DNA of 54,231 bases from an uncultured Bacteroides sp. (GTDB taxonomy: Bacteria; Bacteroidota; Bacteroidia; Bacteroidales; Bacteroidaceae): assembly GCA_900551445.1 (NCBI GenBank), contig URWA01000023.1:1-54231 (forward strand), in the 5' to 3' direction. Every line of letters starts with the position of its first letter. Positions within the stretch are counted from its first letter, which is position 1. Made by a program: the position numbers and the translations under genes. The notes under the pieces were generated by a model. The model did no database searches. It had not been told where the DNA came from and saw only the letters and a list, made by a program, of their open reading frames with translations. Shown piece after piece: positions 47,864 through 54,231 of the stretch.

Positions 47864-48769
47864 ATGAAGGAAGCATTTATAAAACTGCATCTTTCCATTC
47901 TCATTGCCGGAGGGACGGGCGTGTTCGGGAGACTGATTTCCCTGAACGAAGGACTGCTCGTGTGGTACCGGATGATGTTTGCCTCCGTGATGTTCTTTCT
48001 GCTGCTCTCGTGCCTGAAGAAGTTGCGGAAGGTCACTTTCGGCGATGTGGCAAAGATTGCCTCCGTGGGGCTGCTGCTGGCCAGCCACTGGATTTTCTTC
48101 TATGGAAGCATCAAGGCCTCCAACGTGTCCATCGGTGTGGTCTGCCTGTCGCTGATGAGCATCTTTACCGCCATCTTTGAGCCCCTTATCAACCGTCACC
48201 GCATTTCCTTGCGGGAGATTCTGTTCAGCCTGGTGGCCGTGGGGGGCATCGTGCTGATTTTCCATTTCGACACCCGTTACCGGACCGGTATCTGCATGGG
48301 CGTCATCTCGTCGGCCCTGGCTTCGCTGTTTACCATTGTCAACAAGAAAGTGGCCGTGAACTATACCTCCAGCACCATGCTGATGTACGAGATGCTGGGC
48401 GGTTTCCTGGGCCTGTCGTGTATCCTGCCTTTCTACCTCCATTATTTTCCCGTGGCCTCCATTCTGCCCGGAACGCAGGACTTCATTTACCTGCTCTGTC
48501 TGGCTTCAATCTGTACCGTCGGACTCTATATCCTCCAGATTCAGGTGCTGAAAGTCATTTCCGCCTTTACGGTCAACTTGAGCTACAACCTTGAGCCGAT
48601 ATACAGCATCATCGGTGCCATGATTATTTTCCAGGAGGCCAAGGATTTGAATTTCAGTTTCTACTTGGGACTGGGACTGATTGTGCTGTCGGTGGTGCTC
48701 CAGACCCTCAACGTGCTGTCGCAGCACCATAAGTTTGTACCCTCACTCTACGTCAAATGGAAACGCTGA
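47864..48769 (+). CDS. EamA/DMT family transporter
   Basis: Inner-membrane protein of 301 aa with ten predicted helices in two EamA repeats (first about 5-135, second about 145-290). The C-terminal repeat contains the usual NLSYNLEPIYSIIGAMIIF. This family exports metabolites or amino acids; the substrate is not predictable. The stop overlaps the start of the ravA-like gene by 13 bp, placing the transporter in that operon. Confidence 0.88.
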   Translation: MKEAFIKLHLSILIAGGTGVFGRLISLNEGLLVWYRMMFASVMFFLLLSCLKKLRKVTFGDVAKIASVGLLLASHWIFFYGSIKASNVSIGVVCLSLMSIFTAIFEPLINRHRISLREILFSLVAVGGIVLIFHFDTRYRTGICMGVISSALASLFTIVNKKVAVNYTSSTMLMYEMLGGFLGLSCILPFYLHYFPVASILPGTQDFIYLLCLASICTVGLYILQIQVLKVISAFTVNLSYNLEPIYSIIGAMIIFQEAKDLNFSFYLGLGLIVLSVVLQTLNVLSQHHKFVPSLYVKWKR

Positions 48770-50385
48770 AAAACCGCATCGAGCAACTGCTGGACACCCT
48801 CAACGAGCGGGTGTACGGCAAGGAAGAAGTCATGGCCCTGGCCCTGCTTTCGGCTGTGGCTGGAGAGAGTATTTTCCTGCTGGGCCCTCCGGGAGTGGCC
48901 AAGAGTATGGTAGCCCGTCGGCTGAAACTTATGTTCCGCGGAGGTACCGCGTTCGAATACCTCATGTCGCGTTTCAGTACCCCGGATGAGATTTTCGGTC
49001 CCGTGTCCATCGCCAAGCTGAAAAACGAGGACACCTACGAGCGCATGACCGAAGGTTATCTGCCCACCGCCACCGTGGTCTTTCTGGATGAAATCTGGAA
49101 AGCCGGTCCAGCCATTCAGAATGCCCTGCTGACCGTCATCAACGAGAAAATCTACCGCAACGGACAGTTTTCCGTACAGGTGCCCATGAAAGGGTTGATT
49201 GCCGCCTCGAACGAACTTCCCGCTTCGGGACAAGGACTGGAAGCCCTGTACGACCGTTTCCTGGTGCGCAAGTTAGTGGGCGGCATTGAAGACCTGTCCG
49301 AATTTGACCAGATGATTCTGACCGCCGATGAAAGCGAGCCGGAGGTGGACGAGCAGCTGGCCGTGAGCGACGAAGAATACCGTCGGTGGCAGGAACAGAT
49401 GAAGGCCGTCGGTCTGCACTATTCCGTGCTGGAAGTGATTCATTCCCTCAAGGATAAGCTGGAAGACTACAACCGTCAGCTGGAAAATGCTGATGTACCC
49501 GCTTCGCCCGCCTTGTATGTGTCCGACCGCCGCTGGAAGAAAATCGTACGCCTGCTGAGGGCCTCCGCCTTCCTGCAAGGAAACACCGAAGTCCGCCTGT
49601 CCGACTGCCTGCTGATGGTACACTGCCTGTGGAACGAGACCGGACAGATAGATTGGGTGCGCGATGCCGTGCTGACGGCAGTAGGCGAGAGCGTGCGCGG
49701 CTATGTGCTGAACCTCTCCGGCATTGAAGCCGACCTGCAAGCCCTGAAGAAAGAACTCGATTCCGCAGGAGCCTTGCGCGAACGGGCCGATGCCGGACTG
49801 CAACTGGTCGATGCGTATTATTACCAAGTGGAGCGCGTGCGGTTGGCCGGACGGTTGCTTCTCTTCGCTTCCGACTACCAGCAACTGGACGATACCGGCA
49901 AGCAGTTCTACCTGCATAAGGACAAGTACAAGACCGACTGTTACGTGCTGAAGAAATACGACCCCTCGATGCGCGGCAAGGTATCCCCCTCGAAAGTCTA
50001 CACCCTCCGTCGGGGCCGCCGTTCGGTGTTCATCAACGACTATGAATACCCCTTGCTGTGCACGCCCGACTGTACCGCCCTGCCCGCCATGGAAGTACAG
50101 TCGCACGAAGACCTTCCCGCCCGCTTCAGTCGGCTGGAACAGCAGCTCAGTCACGTGGAAGCCCATTGCGGCGACTGGGTGAAAGAAGAAGCCGACTATT
50201 GCGCGAACCATCTGTTTGTCGGACGAAAAGAAAAAGAAGCCATGAGCCGGATACTGGGCGAGCCGACGAAAGCCCTGTTCCGCTATCGGAACGAATTGGA
50301 GGAAATGAAACATGCATACCGGAAAGAGAACGAGGAATATCCGTCTGAAAGACCTGAAAACAGCCTATTTGGAGCAACTTCGTGA
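48757..50385 (+). CDS. ravA: MoxR-family AAA+ ATPase, RavA type
   Basis: A 542-aa ATPase that probably works as a chaperone-like remodeller with the VWA protein encoded next. Walker A is GPPGVAKSM (43-51), Walker B VVFLDEIWK (107-115), and sensor/arginine-finger region AASNELP followed by DRFLVRK. The N-terminal half is the AAA+ core and the C-terminal half (about 310-540) is the discontinuous helical and beta region typical of RavA. E. coli RavA-ViaA affects respiratory complex maturation and aminoglycoside sensitivity. No lysine decarboxylase partner is encoded nearby. Confidence 0.9.
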   Translation: METLKNRIEQLLDTLNERVYGKEEVMALALLSAVAGESIFLLGPPGVAKSMVARRLKLMFRGGTAFEYLMSRFSTPDEIFGPVSIAKLKNEDTYERMTEGYLPTATVVFLDEIWKAGPAIQNALLTVINEKIYRNGQFSVQVPMKGLIAASNELPASGQGLEALYDRFLVRKLVGGIEDLSEFDQMILTADESEPEVDEQLAVSDEEYRRWQEQMKAVGLHYSVLEVIHSLKDKLEDYNRQLENADVPASPALYVSDRRWKKIVRLLRASAFLQGNTEVRLSDCLLMVHCLWNETGQIDWVRDAVLTAVGESVRGYVLNLSGIEADLQALKKELDSAGALRERADAGLQLVDAYYYQVERVRLAGRLLLFASDYQQLDDTGKQFYLHKDKYKTDCYVLKKYDPSMRGKVSPSKVYTLRRGRRSVFINDYEYPLLCTPDCTALPAMEVQSHEDLPARFSRLEQQLSHVEAHCGDWVKEEADYCANHLFVGRKEKEAMSRILGEPTKALFRYRNELEEMKHAYRKENEEYPSERPENSLFGATS

Positions 50386-51682
50386 GCGAAGCCGGGCGCG
50401 GATGGAAGAATATCTTCAGGGGCGGACGGTGCTGGAGAGCGAACTGGAAGAATGTGTGTGGGACTATTACCGCAAGACGGTGCCCTCGCTTCAGGAATTC
50501 TATTCCCGCTATACCCCTGAATGGGAAGTCTTCTATGCCAACGAAACCCTTTCGTCGGCCGATTTCCTGACCTTCCTGCAACGGATGGAAACGGCCTTCC
50601 GCAAGCGCTATACCTTGGCCGAACTCGATGTGTCCTATTACATCAGTCGCCTCTCCCAGCTTCCCGAAGGAAGCGAAGAACGTGCGGCCTTGCAGGAACT
50701 CTTCTTGGACAAGTGGCACCATCTGCTCTCGGTGAAGGAATACGACTACCAGTACCAGCACCTCTTCCGCCTGTGCGACGGGTTTGCCCTGCTGGACAAG
50801 TCGTTCGGTCTGAAAACGGAAGGCAATCTCCGGGGCTCGCGCGTGAAATGGCTGTTGCGGAACCATCCGGAACTCTATCAGAAAGTGGTGCCCTACGAAA
50901 AAGCCATGGAGCAGAACCGCCAGATACGCGAGCTGGTGCGTTGCCTGGGGAAGAACGTGGGCGGACGGAAAGAAAGTTTCGACTCCCTGTCGGGACTCCG
51001 GGCCGACAGCCTGATTCATCATGCCGCCCAAAGCGACGTGGAAGGAGTGACCTTGGGCGACGACCTCAACAGCCTGCTGCCCGTGGAGTATTGCTACCTC
51101 ACGGACGAGGTGCTCTATCCCTTCTTCATGCAGCGCTATGTGGAAAAACGCCTGCAACAGTTCGACTCCTATTCCCGTGAGGACCGTTCCGACCGTTCGC
51201 CGGAGAAGAAGAAAGTCAGTGCCCAGGGCCCCTACATCATTTGTGTGGACACCTCCGGTTCCATGCGCGAAGGCCGCGAACGCCTGGCCAAGTCGGCCGT
51301 GCTGGCCATCGCCCGACTGACGGAAGCCACCTCACGGAAATGTTACGTCATCAACTTCTCGGAAGACATCCAAACCCTTCTGGTGCGCGATTTGAAGACC
51401 GATTTCCCTGTGCTGGTGGACTTCCTGCAACGTCGTTTCGACGGCGGTACCGATGTGCGTCCGGCTTTTTCCGAAGCGCTGATGATGCTGCGTACCCACG
51501 GCTGGCATCGGGCCGACGTAGTGCTGATTTCCGATTTCGAGATGCCCCCTCCCGATGATGCGTTGCTGGCTGATATCCACCGTGCCCGATTGCGGGGTAC
51601 TTCCTTCTATGCGCTGGTATTCGGTACCCATCCGGAAACGGACTACCTTCACGAGTGTGAAAAGTACTGGGAGATGTATTGA
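50312..51682 (+). CDS. viaA: VWA-domain protein, ViaA type
   Basis: A 456-aa partner of the MoxR ATPase. The C-terminal von Willebrand A domain (about 305-450) shows the metal-ion site DTSGSMREG, a threonine in GGTDVRP and the acidic DFEMPPP. The N-terminal part is helical and charged. The first in-frame ATG (50312) lies 74 bp inside the ravA frame, an unusually long overlap. An ATG at 50402, 16 bp after the ravA stop, would give 426 aa. The residues between (KTAYLEQLRERSRARMEEY) continue a helix, favouring the longer form. Confidence 0.88.
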   Translation: MHTGKRTRNIRLKDLKTAYLEQLRERSRARMEEYLQGRTVLESELEECVWDYYRKTVPSLQEFYSRYTPEWEVFYANETLSSADFLTFLQRMETAFRKRYTLAELDVSYYISRLSQLPEGSEERAALQELFLDKWHHLLSVKEYDYQYQHLFRLCDGFALLDKSFGLKTEGNLRGSRVKWLLRNHPELYQKVVPYEKAMEQNRQIRELVRCLGKNVGGRKESFDSLSGLRADSLIHHAAQSDVEGVTLGDDLNSLLPVEYCYLTDEVLYPFFMQRYVEKRLQQFDSYSREDRSDRSPEKKKVSAQGPYIICVDTSGSMREGRERLAKSAVLAIARLTEATSRKCYVINFSEDIQTLLVRDLKTDFPVLVDFLQRRFDGGTDVRPAFSEALMMLRTHGWHRADVVLISDFEMPPPDDALLADIHRARLRGTSFYALVFGTHPETDYLHECEKYWEMY

Positions 51683-51740
51683 ACGGGGAAATCACTTTGT
51701 GCTTGTTTTTCGTTTCTTGCTGAAAATAAGATTTAAAATG

Positions 51741-51785
51741 CGAAATTCTGCTTTCTTTTTGAAGAATGGAATTTCGTATTTTTTT
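51741..51785 (+). terminator. Terminator of the EamA-ravA-viaA operon
   Basis: CGAAATTC (51741-51748) pairs with GAATTTCG (51769-51776), followed by TATT and a T7 run. Confidence 0.8.
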
Positions 51786-51802
51786 GTGTATGGCCGTGTA
51801 TC

Positions 51803-51830
51803 CCCCCTCTCAGAAGGCTTGTAGAGGGGG
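51803..51830. other. GC-rich hairpin
   Basis: CCCCCTCT pairs with AGAGGGGG around a 12-nt loop, just after the operon terminator. No gene reads into it from close by; its role is unknown. Confidence 0.5.
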
Positions 51831-51919
51831 TACTTCCTGTCTGAAAACGGGTATTCGGATGAATCTGGAGAAGAAAATGCGGGAAAATTGGCTTGAAAAG
51901 CCGGATTTGGAGCCAAAAT

Positions 51920-51949
51920 GCTTCGGGGTTTGGACGAAAACCCCGAAGC
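51920..51949. other. Long stable hairpin leading into array C
   Basis: GCTTCGGGGTTT (51920-51931) pairs with AAACCCCGAAGC (51938-51949) around a short loop. The right arm is also the first unit of array C, so the hairpin and the repeat share sequence. Confidence 0.7.
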
Positions 51950-52019
51950 GTTTCAGGTAAAACTCCTTGACGTTTGAAGGAAAACGCAAAGGTGTTTGAG
52001 GGAAAATGTACTTGTGTTT
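51937..52019. repeat. Array C: four degenerate AAAACG-N6-CGTTT units on a 22-bp period
   Basis: Units begin at 51937, 51959, 51981 and 52003, exactly 22 bp apart: AAAACC-CCGAAG-CGTTT, AAAACT-CCTTGA-CGTTT, AAAACG-CAAAGG-TGTTT and AAAATG-TACTTG-TGTTT, separated by CAGGT, GAAGG and GAGGG. A fifth, badly decayed unit may follow at 52024. The plan is the same as array B, with C-to-T changes accumulating towards the C-poor stretch that follows. Confidence 0.85.
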
Positions 52020-52020
52020 T

Positions 52021-52440
52021 GGGAAAGTGGTTTTGGGGGCTTCTGGAGAGGGGGCGTGGGTGAAGACTTTTGAGGAGTTTTTTTGTGGAATGGGGGGATT
52101 GGGGTGTGAAAATGGGAGTTTCTTTTTGTGTGTGTTTGCTTGTGTTTTGTGGATGATGTGCGTGGCTTATTTCTTATTTGTGTGATAGTGGTTGTTGTTT
52201 TCTTGAATTTCGTTTCTTTTTGGATTTGCGTAGATACTTTTCCTTGGGAAAAAGGGAAGCATGGGGATTGGAGCGACTGAATTAGAAAATTTGAATGGGG
52301 AAGGAGGGGAATTGACATTTGGTTATGTTGGAATTATAATTTGGTTGTATGGAAGTAAAATTACGTGGGAGTGAGGATATGGGAGATAGTCTGAGGATAA
52401 AGTGGAACTTCTTGGTAGAAAGCAAAAAATGCGGTATTGT
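52021..52440. other. C-depleted, G/T-rich stretch of about 420 bp
   Basis: By hand count this interval has about 26 C in 420 bases, while G is about five to ten times more frequent in its first 120 bases. No credible gene is present on either strand; the minus-strand open frame here encodes only Pro/Thr/Ser/Lys/Gln-rich low-complexity sequence. The strong strand asymmetry begins inside array C and ends before the promoter of the nuclease gene. Confidence 0.8.
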
Positions 52441-52465
52441 GGACAAATTATAATTTATAAATTCA

Positions 52466-52473
52466 TATCTTTG
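52466..52473 (+). promoter_or_regulatory. Promoter -7 element for the HsdR-N-like gene
   Basis: TATCTTTG matches TAnnTTTG 27 bp before the ATG at 52500. Confidence 0.55.
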
Positions 52474-52499
52474 AAGTTGGTTATACAAAGGATATTATA

Positions 52500-53648
52500 A
52501 TGACAGAAAATTGGCTTGAAATATGTGATGTGTTAAGTTATTGTATCACGAATGGGGTAATGGAGTCAACTTACCAAAGGGAGATAGAAAATTGTTTCAA
52601 AATACTCGGATGGAGAAAGACAAATAATACATTGCAGTCACAAGTGACTATACCTATAGGAAGTAATAATTTCATCAGACCTGATATAGTATTGCAGAAA
52701 GAAAACGAGAATGGCAACATCGTACCTATTATAGCAGTAGAGGTAAAGAGACCAGACAACATAAAGAGTGAAAGACAGGAACTGCAACTGTTTTCATACA
52801 TGAGACAGCTCCGTCTGAACTTTGGATTATATATAGGAGAGAAAATACAGTTATATTACGATGCCCAGGACAACAAAGAGAATCCCATAGCAAACCCTGT
52901 ACTCGTAATGACTATAAACATAAAAGATACAGATAATAACGGAGACGTTTTCTGTGAACTGTTCACATACGAGCAATGCAGTTCTGAAAAGATAGAAAAC
53001 TATTGTAAGGAGTCACTAAAACGGAAACAGGAATACGCTAGGCTTAAAGAAAGAATGAGTGACTTTATGCAGGATGCAAAAGAAAATGTAAAAGAACTGA
53101 TAAAGAATATGCTGTTATCAGAAGGATTCACTGAAGAAAGAATTGATAAAGAACTCACGAAGATAGATATACAGGTGAATATCAAAACAAGTGAAATAAA
53201 AAACCAACAAGCTATTCAATATCCTCCGGTATCTGTAACAAAAGAACATATATCTGAGAATAACAGCTCACAAACAAGAGATACAACTCGATTCTCTTTT
53301 GATGGTGGAATAAAATACTATAATAAAAGAAAGTTTGTACTGGAGATAATAAAGGACTATATCAAAAAACATCCAGGAATAACATTTAATGAATTGGAAA
53401 AGGTTTTCTATCCGGAAATTCATAGTAAAAGCAGAGGGGTAATAAAAAAATATACGGATGTACAGCAAATGATTAAGAAATCAGAGGATATAAAAAAAAG
53501 ATATTTCCTAGATGCTGGAGATATAATAACTTTATTAGATGGCATACAAATAGTAGTAAATAATCAATGGGGTACTAGATTCCCATATTTCCTGAATGCC
53601 ATAAAGAATATTTATTCTATAACAAGTGACAATGAATATAGAGTATAA
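52500..53648 (+). CDS. Stand-alone HsdR N-terminal-domain nuclease-like protein
   Basis: A 382-aa protein whose N-terminal ~150 residues resemble the nuclease domain of type I restriction HsdR subunits. The PD-(D/E)xK residues are visible as Asp62 (RPDIVL) and Glu81-x-Lys83 (AVEVKRP), with an upstream helix carrying Glu29/Glu30. No helicase domain, methylase or specificity subunit is present. A charged helical middle (about 160-225) leads to a C-terminal domain (about 275-370) with ITFNELEKVFYPE and VVNNQWGTRFPYFLNA, which may bind nucleic acid or sense a ligand. The gene is strikingly AT-rich, with many AGA and ATA codons unlike its neighbours, suggesting horizontal acquisition. A defence role is inferred from the domain and context only. 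Confidence 0.75.
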   Translation: MTENWLEICDVLSYCITNGVMESTYQREIENCFKILGWRKTNNTLQSQVTIPIGSNNFIRPDIVLQKENENGNIVPIIAVEVKRPDNIKSERQELQLFSYMRQLRLNFGLYIGEKIQLYYDAQDNKENPIANPVLVMTINIKDTDNNGDVFCELFTYEQCSSEKIENYCKESLKRKQEYARLKERMSDFMQDAKENVKELIKNMLLSEGFTEERIDKELTKIDIQVNIKTSEIKNQQAIQYPPVSVTKEHISENNSSQTRDTTRFSFDGGIKYYNKRKFVLEIIKDYIKKHPGITFNELEKVFYPEIHSKSRGVIKKYTDVQQMIKKSEDIKKRYFLDAGDIITLLDGIQIVVNNQWGTRFPYFLNAIKNIYSITSDNEYRV

Positions 53649-53669
53649 AAACTGCATAACTAATAAGAA

Positions 53670-53957
53670 GTGATTAAAGCATAAATCGTAAATACCATTA
53701 TTGTATTGGAAACAAGTATCAACAAAAAGGATGTGATGGCAATCGTGGAAAGCCTGATGGAAGAGACAAAGGACTCAGTGGAAAAAGGAGAACCTGTATA
53801 TATGAAGGTTTCGGAAGTTTTATCCTGAAGCACAGAACTGAAAAAACGTACGCAATATAAGTCAGAACACGACTATTATAATCCCTGCACATAATATCCC
53901 GGCTTTTAGCCTACGAAGGCGTTTATAAGAAATGTAAGTAAGTTAGAAGATTTATAA
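53670..53957 (+). pseudogene. Broken HU/IHF-family DNA-binding protein gene
   Basis: Three frames together spell an HU-family protein of about 96 aa: IVNTIIVLETSINKKDVMAI, then GEPVYM, GFGSFILKHRTEKT, RNISQNTTIIIPAHNIPAF and a tail PTKAFIRNVSKLEDL. The damage consists of a start codon now GTG (53670), a TAA at the fifth codon (53682-53684), and three single-base losses, near 53812, 53853 and 53909, restoring each next segment. All surviving segments are well conserved, so inactivation looks recent. It lies just after the acquired nuclease gene. Confidence 0.88.
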
Positions 53958-54231
53958 GAAAATATAATAAGAATCATATTTACATCCTCTTGGCAATGAG
54001 ATAAAGTTTGACTGCCAGAAACATATTATGGGTATATTTTATTCACATTCTCTTATATTCTGACACAGAAATATATCCATAAGAATAATAAATAACTTCG
54101 GTGATTAGTTTTATTAATGTAATCTCTATATTTCGGCCTAAATCTTCTGTATTGATTTTAATCTTTGAAATATTTACATTAGTGTCCACTAAAAAATCAT
54201 AGAAGTTCTTTGAAATAATTGAAATTCAATT
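53958..54231. other. AT-rich tail of the window
   Basis: About 275 bp with no intact gene. The minus-strand frame 54043-54225 (see separate entry) is the only stretch with coding-like composition. Confidence 0.4.
54043..54225 (-). pseudogene. Possible gene remnant, 60 codons without an ATG start
   Basis: A stop-bounded frame of 60 codons reading NFYDFLVDTNVNISKIKI... to ...GYISVSEYKRM. The residue mix looks protein-like, but there is no ATG near the start (only a GTG, leaving 47 aa) and no promoter. It may be the end of a decayed gene. I do not recognise it. Confidence 0.25.

Noticed and set aside
51953..52318. 121-codon minus-strand frame rich in Pro, Thr, Ser, Lys and Gln
   Set aside because: It reads through array C and the C-depleted stretch; the composition is a by-product of the base skew and no domain or start signal supports it.

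Overview
The window looks like chromosomal DNA of a gut Bacteroidales, most likely Bacteroides or Phocaeicola. The grounds are many promoters of the Bacteroidetes -7 type (TAnnTTTG), SusC-like TonB-dependent receptors, an ECF sigma/FecR/receptor cassette, a GH84 hexosaminidase, two S46 dipeptidyl-peptidases and the fused thrA followed by a phosphoglycerate-mutase-like homoserine kinase. No rRNA, tRNA, CRISPR array, transposase or integrase was seen. Most of the window is ordinary, well-packed core genome. The last ~2.5 kb differs: it is AT-rich, strand-skewed, and holds an acquired-looking nuclease gene and decayed genes.

Layout. 0.1-4 kb: a GH84 beta-N-acetylglucosaminidase and radA, both on the minus strand. 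4-9.3 kb: threonine operon (possible leader peptide and attenuator, thrA, APGM-type homoserine kinase, thrC), followed by a regular palindromic array. 9.5-14.7 kb: a cytidylate-kinase-like protein and a MATE exporter (minus), then a secreted subtilase coupled to xseA-xseB (plus). 14.7-19 kb: two S46 peptidases whose specificity residue predicts one DPP11 (Asp/Glu) and one DPP7 (hydrophobic). 19.2-24.9 kb: a lipoprotein, then a five-gene minus-strand operon (DPM1-like glycosyltransferase, pyrC, free-standing MetH reactivation domain, membrane metallophosphoesterase, plsC). 25-28.6 kb: a second palindromic array, type II pantothenate kinase, a small frameshifted membrane-protein gene and a TPR protein. 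29-33.6 kb: outer-membrane barrel, ECF sigma, FecR anti-sigma and a signalling TonB receptor. 33.7-37.1 kb: mfd. 37.2-43.8 kb: a histidine phosphatase, a SusD-less TonB receptor, a surface-type beta-helix lipoprotein and a purple-acid-phosphatase-like enzyme, which together look like a phosphorus-scavenging locus. 44-47.8 kb: a three-subunit acyl-CoA carboxylase. 47.9-51.7 kb: EamA transporter, RavA-like MoxR ATPase and ViaA-like VWA protein, with overlapping reading frames. 51.7-54.2 kb: hairpins, a third palindromic array, a C-depleted stretch, an HsdR-N-like nuclease, a broken HU gene and an unassigned remnant.

The most unusual signal is a set of three intergenic arrays built on an exact 22-bp period. 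Array A (9339-9424) has eight copies of AGTACT at strictly alternating 14/8-bp steps, while the bases between them vary. Arrays B (25009-25134) and C (51937-52019) share another palindromic unit, AAAACG-N6-CGTTT-N5, again every 22 bp. Conserved half-sites with variable filler on a two-turn helical period suggest an array of dimeric protein-binding sites or a structured-RNA element. I know of no described family that matches, but I could not search for one.
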